This document shows, in pieces, positions 10,183-19,027 of a stretch of DNA of 64,000 bases. Position numbers and translations under genes: made by a program. The notes below the pieces were generated by a model. That model was not told the origin of the DNA. It saw only the letters and a list, made by a program, of their open reading frames with translations, and searched no databases. Location: NCBI RefSeq assembly GCF_003028855.1, contig NZ_CP028324.1, forward strand, positions 3,906,001-3,970,000. The letters run 5' to 3'. Position 1 is the first letter of the stretch; each line of letters opens with the position of its first letter. The stretch is from Pseudoduganella armeniaca (GTDB lineage Bacteria; Pseudomonadota; Gammaproteobacteria; Burkholderiales; Burkholderiaceae_D).

Positions 10183-10773
10183 TCAGCCTCCCTCGGCGTG
10201 TCGCAGGCTGCGCGCGCGCGTCGCCAGCAATCCAGCCAGGCCGGCCAGCAGCAGTGCGGGCGTGGCCGGTTCCGGCACCGGGGCGGCGGCGCTGATCTCG
10301 GCCGTGATCGAGCCGAACTCGCTCCATTCGACGGCCGACAGGTCGAGCGCGAACGTGTGGCTGTCGATCAGCGTGGCCACGGGTATTCCGCTGGCGCCGC
10401 GCGCGTCCGTGAAGGTGACGGCGCCGATGGCGCTGGCCAGGCTGGTGCCGAAATCGAAGCGCATGCTGTAGGCGCCGGTCGGGATGGCGCCATTGGCGAT
10501 CACGGTCAGCGCGCCGGCTGGGGAAAAATCGATGCCGAACAGGTAGTCGCCGGTCAGGAACTCGACGCCGCTGTCGGTGGCATCGAGCCGGGTCGTGTTC
10601 GACCCTGCTACGGCGGCGAAGTCATGGTCCAGGCCCAGCATGCTGGCGGCGCTGCCGTTGTAGGTGGCGGTGATGACGGCGTCACGCAAGGCGATGGGCA
10701 CCGCATGGGTAGCGTTACTGGCGATGGTGGCGGCGCATAGCGCCAACACACCTGCGAGGTGTTTGGGTGTCAA
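10183..10773 (-). CDS. PEP-CTERM sorting domain protein
   Basis: A 196-residue exported protein with signal peptide (MTPKHLAGVLALCAATIASNATHA), a beta-rich middle and a C-terminal VPEPATPALLLAGLAGLL helix followed by basic residues. This is the PEP-CTERM sorting signal handled by exosortase in exopolysaccharide-producing Gram-negatives. It is the first gene of the pectinase operon, with 1 bp to the next start, so it may be surface-displayed or help with pectin binding. No catalytic motif is seen. The exosortase is not in this window. Confidence 0.8.
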   Translation of the reverse strand: MTPKHLAGVLALCAATIASNATHAVPIALRDAVITATYNGSAASMLGLDHDFAAVAGSNTTRLDATDSGVEFLTGDYLFGIDFSPAGALTVIANGAIPTGAYSMRFDFGTSLASAIGAVTFTDARGASGIPVATLIDSHTFALDLSAVEWSEFGSITAEISAAAPVPEPATPALLLAGLAGLLATRARSLRHAEGG

Positions 10774-10910
10774 GGTGTCTCCGATCTGATTGTTGTGATG
10801 GTCGGAAGCGCCGCCAGGGGCGGTCGCCGCGGGACACCTCGCGTGTCCCGTGCCAGGTCGAGGTTGCCGGGTGCGGGCCTTGGTCGACGCTGGTGGGGCC
10901 GGAACGATCC

Positions 10911-10939
10911 GGTCAGGCCCATTCTAGATTGGTCAGGCC
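10911..10939. promoter_or_regulatory. phased direct repeat GGTCAGGCC, candidate operator of pectin operon
   Basis: GGTCAGGCC occurs at 10911-10919 and 10931-10939, exactly 20 bp apart (two helical turns). The second copy sits in a near-palindrome TTGGTCAGGCCAA, which resembles GntR/FadR-type sites (TTGGTCnGACCAA). It is in the 328 bp divergent region 10774-11101 between the pectin operon and the pullulanase. Assignment to the pectin side is inference. Confidence 0.35.
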
Positions 10940-10957
10940 AAATTGACAATCCGGCCG

Positions 10958-10977
10958 ACTACAGCCGGGCCTGTAGT
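10958..10977. promoter_or_regulatory. inverted repeat, candidate operator of pullulanase
   Basis: ACTACAGccgggcCTGTAGT is a perfect inverted repeat with 7-bp arms and 6-bp spacer, about 125 bp upstream of the pullulanase ATG. Its arms match the repeat 34-52 bp upstream of the amylase gene, with one base difference in each arm and one base in spacing. The shared site suggests co-regulation of the two starch enzymes. Confidence 0.45.
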
Positions 10978-11101
10978 GGAAAGTTTGCAACATTGCATGA
11001 ACGCGCGGAAGGAGCGTTACCCGAGCAGTAGTATTATTACATCGAGCAATGCGCGATCGCGGCTTTGGAATGCTCTTTCATAAGAATAGACAGGAGACAC
11101 G

Positions 11102-14100
11102 ATGATCATCGGAAGTAGTTTAAGTTCACGTTTGGGCGTGAGCCTGGCGTGCGCCGTCCTGCTGGCCGGCTGCGGCGCTGGCGGCGAAGACAGCACTGGC
11201 GCCGCCCCCACCAGGTTGTCCGGCGGCGTGACCGCCTCGGCGGCAGCAGCGGCGGTCGCCCCGGCAATATCCGCATGCACTTCCACCGCATCCAGAACGA
11301 CGCGGCGCAATGGGGCGTCTACTCGTGGGACGGCCCGCAAAACCCCAGCCCGGCCTGGATCTCGGGCCGCTTCATGTTTACCGGCAGCGACGCGTTCGGC
11401 GGCTACGTCGACATCCCGCTGGCGGCCGGCAAGAGCGCCATCTGGTTCCTCGTCACGGACGGCAACGGCAGCAAGAACTGCGGCGCCGACCAGCACGCGG
11501 ACCTGCGCCCGGACGTGATGACGACCGGCCAGGAAATCTGGATGCTGGAGGGCGACTGCACCGTGTACGCCAGCCAGCCGGCGCTGAGCTTCGGCAACCT
11601 CGGCAGCGCCAAGGCGCACTGGCTGTCCGCCACCGCGCTGGCCTGGCCGGGCGCGCCGGCCGCCGGCGCAAGCTACAAGCTGTTCTATGCGGCCAATGGC
11701 GGCCTGACGGCCAGCCCCGATGCCAACACGGGCCTGGCCGGTGCCGAAGGCAGCGTCACGCTGCGCGTGGACGCCCTGCCCGACGCGATCCGCCAGAAGT
11801 TCCCGCACCTGGCCGGCGCCACCGGCCTGCGCATGACCGACGCCGACGCGGCCAGGCTGGCGCAGGTGATCAGCGGCCAGTTCGCCATCGCCCAGTTCGA
11901 CGGTGGCGGCAAGCTGGTGCAGGTCACGTCCCTGCAGCAGGCCGGCATGCTCGATGCCGTCTACGCGCCGCTGGCCAGCATGGCGCAACTGGGCCTGACG
12001 TTCAACCGCCAGGGCGTGCCCACGTTCCGCGTGTGGGCGCCGACGGCGAAGTCGGTCCGGCTCGACCTGTATGCCAGCGCGGACGCCACGACGTCCACGC
12101 CGGTGGCGATGAAGCACGACCCGGCCAGCGGCCTGTGGAGCTATACGGCGCCGGATGCCTCCTGGACCAACCGCGCCTACTATACCTACACGGTGCAGGT
12201 GCTGTCGCGCTGGGCCAACAACACCCTGGTGACCAACACCGTGACCGATCCCTATTCGATCAGCGTGTCCGCCAACAGCACCCGGAGCTTCGTCGCCAAC
12301 CTGGACAGCCCGGCCCTGAAGCCGGCCGGCTGGGACGAACAGCGCATCCCCAAGCTGGACGCGCCAACCGACATCGCCCTGTACGAGCTGCACGTGCGCG
12401 ATTTCTCGGCCTCCGACAGCACGGTGCCGGCAGCGCACCGCGGCAAGTACCTGGCCTTCACCGATACCGAATCCGCTCCGATGCGCCACCTGAAGTCCCT
12501 GCAGAAGGCGGGCCTGACGCACGTGCACCTGCTGCCCGCGTTCGACTTCGCCAGCGTCGACGAGAAGCACTGCACCACGCCAGCCATTCCGAACGGCGCC
12601 GCCGACAGCACCGCGCAGCAGGCCGCCGTGGCGGCCACGCAGAACGGCGACTGCTTCAACTGGGGCTACGATCCGGTCCACTACAACGCGCCGGAAGGCA
12701 GCTACGCGACCGACACGAGCGACGCCGCGGTGCGCGTGCGCGAGTTCCGCGCGATGGTGCAGGCGCTGCACGAGAGCGGCCTGCGCGTGACGATGGACGT
12801 GGTCTACAACCACACCAGCCAGTCGCAGCAAGGTCCGCTGTCGGTACTGGATCGCATCGTGCCCGCCTACTACTACCGCCTGGGGCTCGATGGCAACCAG
12901 CTCAATGACAGCTGCTGCGCCGATACGGCCCAGGAAAACACGATGATGGCCAAGCTGATCGTCGATTCGGCCAAGCTGTGGGCGACCAAGTACAAGATCG
13001 ACAGCTTCCGCTTCGACATCATGGGCTTCACGCCGCTGGAGCTGATGCAGCGCATCCAGACGGCGACCAGCAAGGCCGCCGAGCGCCCGATCTACATCTA
13101 TGGCGAAGCCTGGAACTTCGGCGCCGTCGGCAACGACGCCCGCTTCGTGCAGGCGCGTCAGGCCAATATGTTCGGCACCGGCATCGGCTCGTTCAACGAC
13201 CGCATCCGCGACACGGTGCGCGGCGGCGGTTGCTGCGACACCGGCAGCGCGCTCGTCACGCAGCAGGGCTTCGTCAACGGCGCCTGGTTCGACCCGAACG
13301 GCCAGTCGACGCAGACGCGCGACGATGCGCTGCGCCTGGCCGACCTGGCGCGGGTGGCGCTGTCCGGCACCTTGCGCGACTACCGCTTCACGGACCGCTT
13401 CGGCAACGTGCGCAGCAACGCCCAGATCGACTACTTCGGCCAGCAGGCCGGCTTCGCCGGCAATCCGGCCGAGACGATCAACTACGTCGAGGCGCACGAC
13501 AACCAGACGCTGTTCGACGTCAACGCACTGAAGCTGCCGCAGAACACGCCGCTGGCCGAACGGGTGCGCGTGCAGAACCTGGCCAACGCCGTCAACATAC
13601 TGTCGCAGGGTATTCCGTTCTTCCACGCGGGCCAGGAAATCCTGCGCTCCAAGTCGCTCGATCGCGACAGCTACAACGCCGGCGACTGGTTCAACCGCCT
13701 GGACTACAGCTACGCGTCGAACAACTTCGGCGTGGGGCTGCCGATGGCCGGCGTCAACGAGGGCAGCTGGTCGGTGATGGCGCCGGTGCTGGCGAACCCG
13801 CTGATCGCGCCGGACCGCCGCGCGATCCTGGCCGCCAAGGCCGGCTTCGAGGAGCTGCTGGCGATCCGCAAGGACAGCACGCTGTTCCGCCTGCGCACGG
13901 CGCAGGACGTGATCGAGCGGCTGAAGTTCCACAACACGGGGCCAAGCCAGATGCCGGGCATCGTCGCCATGAGCATCGACGGCAGCGCCCCGAGCGCCTA
14001 CCCGGGCGCGCAGTACAAGCAGGTCGTGGTGCTGTTCAACGTCGACAAGGCAGCCAAGACCGTCGCCCTGCCGGCGCTGGCCGGCCGCAAGCTGCAGCTG

Positions 14101-14223
14101 CACCCGATCCAGCGCAACGGCAGCGACGCGGTGGTGAAGTCGGCAGCCTACGATGCCCGCAACGGCAGCTTCACGATCCCCGGCCGGACGACCGCGGTGT
14201 TCGTGCAGCACGCGGCGGATTGA
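11102..14223 (+). CDS. pulA: pullulanase-type alpha-glucan debranching enzyme, lipoprotein, frame broken
   Basis: An N-terminal piece from ATG 11102 (GGAGACACG before it) encodes a lipoprotein signal with lipobox LLAGC. The rest is in another frame, and one base lost in the CCCC run at 11259-11262 joins them into about 1040 residues. Landmarks: a CBM41 starch-binding domain (IRMHFHRIQNDAAQWGVYSW, FLVTDGNGSKNCG); a GH13 N-terminal module (FRVWAPTAKSVRLDLY); NWGYDPVHYNAPEGSYAT, the pullulanase signature; nucleophile region SFRFDIMG; acid/base YGEAWNFG; and YVEAHDN. It should hydrolyse alpha-1,6 branches of pullulan, starch or glycogen fragments at the cell surface, complementing the amylase at 3669. 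Confidence 0.9.
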
Positions 14224-14240
14224 GGGCCAGGCGGCGATAC

Positions 14241-14367
14241 GGCCGGGCTCGTGTCTCGTTTCGGTGACTGACCCCGCGGTGGGACACGGGCTCTGCCGTC
14301 GAGTGGACGATTCACGGCCGGGCTCGTGTCCCGTTTTGGTGACTGACACCGCGGTGGGACACGGGCT
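14241..14367. repeat. two-copy REP-like repeat, period 75 bp
   Basis: Two copies of a 52-bp unit, 14241-14292 and 14316-14367, differ at only a few bases. Each begins GGCCGGGCTCGTGTC and ends GGTGGGACACGGGCT, so each has inverted GTGTCCC/GGGACAC arms around a GGTGACTGAC centre and can fold into a hairpin. They lie between the pullulanase and the end of the siderophore operon. Similar GTGTCCC-GGTGACTGAC elements are scattered in Massilia-like genomes as I recall; copy number cannot be checked here. They may also end transcription from both sides. Confidence 0.6.
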
Positions 14368-14381
14368 GGGCCGTAGCGGCG

Positions 14382-14789
14382 CTAGCGCAGCACCGCCAGC
14401 TCGATCGCCGTGCGCGGCAGCGCCGGGGCGAAGCGGTGCCGCGTGGTCTTGTACGGCAGCACCTGGCCGGCGCCGAGGATCGGCTCGACGATGCGGTCGA
14501 CGCGGAACGGCTCGCCCGTGCGCCAGTGCGTGACGCTGACGCGGGCATCGGCGTAGCTCAGCAGCACGCAGGGTACGTAGCGCAGCCGCAGCAGCGCCGC
14601 CGCCCTGGCACGGTGGTTACCGTCCATGATGATGCCCGTCGCGCTGTCCACCGGGATCGGCGTGGTCCAGACGCCGGTATCGGCGATGCTGGCCGCCAGC
14701 TTGTGCACGTCGGCCTGGTTGACGTGCTCGGACGAGCGGAAAAAGTCCAGCGGCTTGATCGCCACGCAATACGACATTTCATCGGACAT
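14382..14789 (-). CDS. SbnI-like ParB/Srx-fold protein, probable free-serine kinase
   Basis: A 135-residue ParB/sulfiredoxin-fold protein with IIMDGNHRARAAA, matching the DGHHR-type motif of SbnI and archaeal SerK. SbnI makes O-phospho-L-serine from free serine for staphyloferrin B synthesis. Here it would feed the SbnA-like enzyme of the same operon. ATG 14789 has a clear GGGA ribosome site; the longer upstream start lies inside the exporter gene. The start overlaps the exporter stop (14779) by 11 bases, so it is translationally coupled as the last gene of the operon. SbnI also acts as a heme-sensing regulator in Staphylococcus; this protein is about half that length and has only the kinase-like core. 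Confidence 0.65.
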   Translation of the reverse strand: MSDEMSYCVAIKPLDFFRSSEHVNQADVHKLAASIADTGVWTTPIPVDSATGIIMDGNHRARAAALLRLRYVPCVLLSYADARVSVTHWRTGEPFRVDRIVEPILGAGQVLPYKTTRHRFAPALPRTAIELAVLR

Positions 14790-16008
14790 GCAGATTCCCT
14801 CCCAGCGGCTGCCGAGCGCTGGCACGCCGGATTGCCAGCATGGCGACGACGGCAAGCCCGTAAGCCAGCGCCACCCAGCCGTACGTGTACTGCAAGCCGA
14901 CGCGCTGCATCAACAGCCCGCCAAGGGCGATGCCGGCGATCGACGAGAACTGGGTGACGCTCTGCGCGATGCCCAGCACGTGCCCCTGGCGCAGCGTGCC
15001 GGCCGCCTTCGAGACCAGCGCCATCAGCACCGGCGTCGTCGCCCCCAACAGCACGCCCCAGGCCAGGTGCAGCGCGGCGAACAGCGCGAAGGTCCCGGTG
15101 CCTGCGGCGGCCGCCGTCAGCGCGACGCAGCCAGCGGCCACCCACGTCATCCGCCGCAGCACGTCGGCCTGGGCGCGCCGTTCGAAGTAACGCGCCCACA
15201 ATGCCGCCGACAGCACGAAGCCCAGCGCCTGCAGCCCATAGCACAGCCCCGTGAGCCAATTGTCGACCCCGAACGTCTCGTGCACGTACAGTGCGAACGG
15301 CGTCTGCGTGATCGTACGGCTAACCAGCAGCAATCCCAATACCAGCAGCAGCCCCGGCAGCACGGACGGTTGCGGCGCCGACGCTGTCACCGGCGCCGCG
15401 ACCCGGCCGGCGCCGGCGCCAGGGACGGCTTGCGGTTGCCGCGGCAGCCACAGCGCCACCGCGGCCGCGCACAGGCCGCACAGCAGCGCCGCCGTGACAT
15501 TGATCCAGTAGAAGCTGGCGTTGTCCAGGATCGCGCCGCCCGCCACCGCGCCGGCCAGCGAACCGACGTTGGTGGCCACCTGCAGGTAGGCGAACAGGCG
15601 CGCGCGCCGCTCGGGCGCCGTGATGCCGACGCCGTAGGCCTGGGCCGGCGCGATGTAGCCGGCGCAGGCGCCCTGCAGGAAACGCAGCGCCAGGATGCTC
15701 CAGACGTCGGCCGCATGCGCCAGCGCCAGCTGCGTCAGCGCCAGCCCGAGCAGCGCCCGGATCATCATCAGCTGGTGGCCATGGCAGTCGCCGACCCGGC
15801 CCCAGAAGGTGCTGGTCAGGACGATCCCCAGCATCGGCCCCACGTACACGGCCACGCCGGCAAAGCCGAACAGCGCATCGGACCCGGTCAGCGCGCGCAG
15901 GTGGACGGGCCAGAACGGCCCGCTCATCTCCATCGCGCCCATCGACACCAGCTGCAGCACGAACAGCACATGGACCAGGCGCTCGCGCGGCGCCCACGCC
16001 CCCGTCAT
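14779..16008 (-). CDS. MFS transporter, probable siderophore exporter
   Basis: A 409-residue polytopic protein with about 12 hydrophobic spans of the major facilitator superfamily (GRVGDCHGHQLMMIRALLG follows the usual first cytoplasmic loop; GITAPERRARLFAYL precedes TM5). It would sit in the inner membrane and export the siderophore made by its operon neighbours, like SbnD. The start ATG overlaps the synthetase stop as ATGA (16005-16008), showing tight coupling. The substrate is inferred from context only. Confidence 0.8.
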   Translation of the reverse strand: MTGAWAPRERLVHVLFVLQLVSMGAMEMSGPFWPVHLRALTGSDALFGFAGVAVYVGPMLGIVLTSTFWGRVGDCHGHQLMMIRALLGLALTQLALAHAADVWSILALRFLQGACAGYIAPAQAYGVGITAPERRARLFAYLQVATNVGSLAGAVAGGAILDNASFYWINVTAALLCGLCAAAVALWLPRQPQAVPGAGAGRVAAPVTASAPQPSVLPGLLLVLGLLLVSRTITQTPFALYVHETFGVDNWLTGLCYGLQALGFVLSAALWARYFERRAQADVLRRMTWVAAGCVALTAAAAGTGTFALFAALHLAWGVLLGATTPVLMALVSKAAGTLRQGHVLGIAQSVTQFSSIAGIALGGLLMQRVGLQYTYGWVALAYGLAVVAMLAIRRASARQPLGGNLHVR

Positions 16009-17879
16009 GCCGTGACGCCGGCCTGGACCAGCGGGTTGGGTAGCTCGTGCGTCAGCCGGTAGTCGGCATACTGCTGCAGGTGCATGCGCAACACCGAGCG
16101 GGTCGGCCACGGCTGCTCCAGGAAGGCGGCACGCTCGGCTTGCCAGAAGCCTGGTTCGACACGGTCCCGCACCGCCTCGAACGCCATGGCCGTCTCCTCG
16201 CCGAGGATGCGCCACAGGCGCTGGTCCGCCAGGCCGTAGGCACGCGTCAGCAGCAGCGCCAGCTCGTGCAGGTGGCACACCAGGCAGGCGTCGATGACGA
16301 AGGCCCGCACCGGTGTGATGTCGCCCTCGAACACCGTCGGCAGGATGCCGGGATGGACGTAGGGCCGCAGCGCGTGCCCGCGCGCCGCCAGCAGCGGCGC
16401 GTAGGTGCGGCCATCGCCGAAGTCGCGGATCAGCAGGCTGGCCGGCAGGCCGTCGGCGCCGAACAGCACCGAGGTGTTCTGCTGGTGCGCTTCCAACGCG
16501 ATGCCATACAGCAGATAGATCGCGAGCACGGGCCGCGTGACCACGCGCGCGTACTGCCGGAACCAGCCCGCCACGTCGTGCCCGGCCAGTTCCGACACCA
16601 GCGGCCGGCCGTCGGGCGCCTCCGTCAGCAGCGCGGCGACCGTAACGGGCAGCAGGCCGTCGGCGCGTTCGAAGGCGGCGCGGCTGCTGCGGTAGGCCAC
16701 CGACAGGTGCCGGCCGGGCCGGTCCTCCTGCTTCACCGCGTGGCGGTAGTGCAGCGCCACTTCCTCTGTGAAGATGGCCAGCTTGCCGTCGAAGCCGCCC
16801 TCGTCGGCCAGGATACGCTCGATCACGGCGCTGATGCGCGGGCCCATGTGGATCGACTTGGCCTGCAGGCTGCGCTGCTCGCTCGTCAGCCACAGCGCCA
16901 GCGGCAGCTTGATGAAGGGTGCATCGCCCGGTGTCAGCGGCATCATCGTGCGGAACGACATCGTCGGCCAGGTGGCCACGTCCGGACCGTCCAGCAGCAG
17001 GATGCCCTCGGCGATTTCGGCCGCGTACTCCTGCGGTATGTAGTGCTCCAGCTGCCATTCGTGGATCGGCAGCGGCAGCCAGGCGGCGGGGTCGAGGCCG
17101 CGCCCGCGCAGGCCGGCCGTCCAGTCCTGCCACAGGGTCGGGAAATGGCTGGCGAACCAGTCGTGGTAGCTGGCCACGTGCGGCATGCGTTCGATGTACG
17201 CCATGTCGGCGCGCAGCGCGCCGATGCGCACGTTGACGCGGGCGTGGAATTCCGGCGACAGCCGCGCCACCTGCTCGGGGCTCAGGTCCGGCTTGCACTT
17301 CCAGGTCGGGTAGAACGGGTGCCCTTCCAGCGCGCCCCACTGGTCCAGCAGCACCGCCGCATCGCGCACGCTGGGCTGGCGACGCAGGTAGTCGAACAGG
17401 CCGGCGGCACCGCTGGCGGCGATGGCCTGCGCCAGCGCCGCATTCCAGCCGGCCCGGTGTACGCGTGCCAGGGCGTCATTGGCGACGCTGTTGCTCACGT
17501 CGGCATGCAGGCGTGCCACTCCCGCGTCGCCGGGAGCGAAATCGAAGTGCTCGCGCAGCAGCTCGATCAGCTGGCCCGGGTCGGCGACGCGCGTGCGGCT
17601 GGCGTCGCCCTTCACCAGGGTGATGGCGCCGCGGTTGACGAAGGTCGCGGCGGGCGCGAACCACAGGTCCTCGAAATGCAGCAGCGCCTGGCGTGGCCAC
17701 AGCGGCAGCCAGGCGCCGCGCTCGCCCGGCATCGTAACCAGCCGGGCGGGATCGATGATGTTTTCGGCGAACAGGCAGCGCACCAGGCGCCGCAGCGCGT
17801 TATGGCGGGCGCCGGCGAGGGCCGCCTGGTGCTCGGATTCGTGCTGCGACAGCAGCGAAGTTTGGTTCATGATGTTCAT
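16005..17879 (-). CDS. IucA/IucC family siderophore synthetase (NIS)
   Basis: A 624-residue NRPS-independent siderophore synthetase that activates a carboxylate with ATP and condenses it with an amine or alcohol. Landmarks: GHPFYPTWKCKPDLS near residue 190, PIHEWQLEHYIP, KLPLALWLTSEQRSL, KSIHMGPRIS, EAHQQNTSVL and IRDFGDGRTY, with the FhuF-like C-terminal part complete. Length matches the family. It starts 9 bp after the opine dehydrogenase stop and overlaps the exporter by 4 bp. It is the only NIS synthetase in the operon, whereas staphyloferrin B needs three. The class (A, B or C) and substrates cannot be settled by eye. Confidence 0.9.
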   Translation of the reverse strand: MNIMNQTSLLSQHESEHQAALAGARHNALRRLVRCLFAENIIDPARLVTMPGERGAWLPLWPRQALLHFEDLWFAPAATFVNRGAITLVKGDASRTRVADPGQLIELLREHFDFAPGDAGVARLHADVSNSVANDALARVHRAGWNAALAQAIAASGAAGLFDYLRRQPSVRDAAVLLDQWGALEGHPFYPTWKCKPDLSPEQVARLSPEFHARVNVRIGALRADMAYIERMPHVASYHDWFASHFPTLWQDWTAGLRGRGLDPAAWLPLPIHEWQLEHYIPQEYAAEIAEGILLLDGPDVATWPTMSFRTMMPLTPGDAPFIKLPLALWLTSEQRSLQAKSIHMGPRISAVIERILADEGGFDGKLAIFTEEVALHYRHAVKQEDRPGRHLSVAYRSSRAAFERADGLLPVTVAALLTEAPDGRPLVSELAGHDVAGWFRQYARVVTRPVLAIYLLYGIALEAHQQNTSVLFGADGLPASLLIRDFGDGRTYAPLLAARGHALRPYVHPGILPTVFEGDITPVRAFVIDACLVCHLHELALLLTRAYGLADQRLWRILGEETAMAFEAVRDRVEPGFWQAERAAFLEQPWPTRSVLRMHLQQYADYRLTHELPNPLVQAGVTA

Positions 17880-17888
17880 GGTGTCAGC

Positions 17889-19025
17889 TCAGGCAGGCCA
17901 GTTGGCGGGAAAGTAGTCCAGCGCGCAATCGCGCAGGCCACCCATGTATTGGACGTTCCAGCGGTAGATTTCCTCGATGTGCGGCAGCGGCACCTGCAGG
18001 CGCCGGCCCATCTCGACCAGCAAGGCCAGGCCGTAGGCCACGTCCTCGTGGAAGGCGCGGCTGGCGCGGTCGATGCGATAGCCGTCGGCATCGCGTACCA
18101 GCGGCGCGACGATGGCGTCGTAGGCGCGGTTGGTGCGCAATACGGACAGCATCGTGGCGCTGTCGCCGATCTGGTCGCCGTAGGCGTCGACGATCTCCTG
18201 CTTCAGCGGCAGCACCGAGCCCAGGTCCACGCCAAGGCGCCGCTCGACGGCCCGGCACAGCGCCTGGCTTTCCTCGTCGCTGCGCTCGAGGAAGTAGGCG
18301 GACAGCTCGGCGCAGTCGGTCCACCAGCACAGCGGCTGCTCGAACGGCCGGTCGCGCCACTGGCCATAGGGCCCGATCAAGCCATACACGACGGACGGAT
18401 GCATGATCGGATTCCCGGGCGTCAGCGTGATCTCCAGGTAGTGGTCGAGCAGCTCGACCGGTGCCGTGTACAGCCGGCGCAAGTGGCCCAGCAAGGCCTC
18501 GCGCGCGGCCGCGCCTTCGCGCTGGTGCGTCCCCACGTACAGGGCGCTTTTCGCGCCGCCCAGCCGTACCGACTCGCCCGGCACCAGGTCGAAGGCCGTG
18601 TGCGGCACGTCCTTCATGCCCCAGATGACGGCGTTCGGCCGCGCGGCCAGCGCCTGCTCGGCCAGCCAGTCGAAGCCGCAGAAGCCGGGAATGGCGCCCA
18701 CGTACACCGGCTTGTCGGCCGGCAGGTGCGGGGCCAGTTTACGGAGCAGCGCCGGGCGGGCGTGCGCGGGCACGGTGACGATGACGACGTCGGCATCACG
18801 CGCGGCCAGCGCCGGCTGGTCCGTCACCAGGTCGGGCTTGCCCGTCAGCTGGCCGCCCTCGGGCAGCAGCGCGGCCAGGGCCGCGTCGGCGTCGCCCAGC
18901 CGTTCCACCACGTCGGCGCGGCTGGTCAGCAAGGCCACGTGCACGCCTGGCTGCTGTTTGAACAGCACGGCGTTCAGGTGCCCCGTGCGGCCGCCGCCGC
19001 AGATCAAGACATTCAGCTTTCCCAT
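17889..19025 (-). CDS. NAD(P)-dependent octopine/opine dehydrogenase family protein
   Basis: A 378-residue protein with an N-terminal Rossmann fold (LNVLICGGGRTGHLNAVLF) and a C-terminal octopine-dehydrogenase domain with GNPIMHPSVVYG, matching the NPxxHP motif that carries the catalytic His. Opine dehydrogenases interconvert an N-(carboxyalkyl) amino acid with an amino acid plus 2-oxo acid. The SbnA product, N-(1-amino-1-carboxy-2-ethyl)glutamate, is such a molecule, and in Staphylococcus the ornithine-cyclodeaminase-like SbnB oxidises it to 2,3-diaminopropionate and 2-oxoglutarate. This gene sits exactly where SbnB would be expected, so I infer it replaces it. Alternatively it could build an opine-type metallophore. 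ATG 19025 lies 2 bp after the SbnA stop. Confidence 0.8.
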   Translation of the reverse strand: MGKLNVLICGGGRTGHLNAVLFKQQPGVHVALLTSRADVVERLGDADAALAALLPEGGQLTGKPDLVTDQPALAARDADVVIVTVPAHARPALLRKLAPHLPADKPVYVGAIPGFCGFDWLAEQALAARPNAVIWGMKDVPHTAFDLVPGESVRLGGAKSALYVGTHQREGAAAREALLGHLRRLYTAPVELLDHYLEITLTPGNPIMHPSVVYGLIGPYGQWRDRPFEQPLCWWTDCAELSAYFLERSDEESQALCRAVERRLGVDLGSVLPLKQEIVDAYGDQIGDSATMLSVLRTNRAYDAIVAPLVRDADGYRIDRASRAFHEDVAYGLALLVEMGRRLQVPLPHIEEIYRWNVQYMGGLRDCALDYFPANWPA

Positions 19026-19027
19026 GC

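Noticed and set aside
11017..14349. A long minus-strand open frame opposite the pullulanase
   Set aside because: Same reason: composition of a GC-rich antisense shadow, while the plus strand has unmistakable GH13 motifs.
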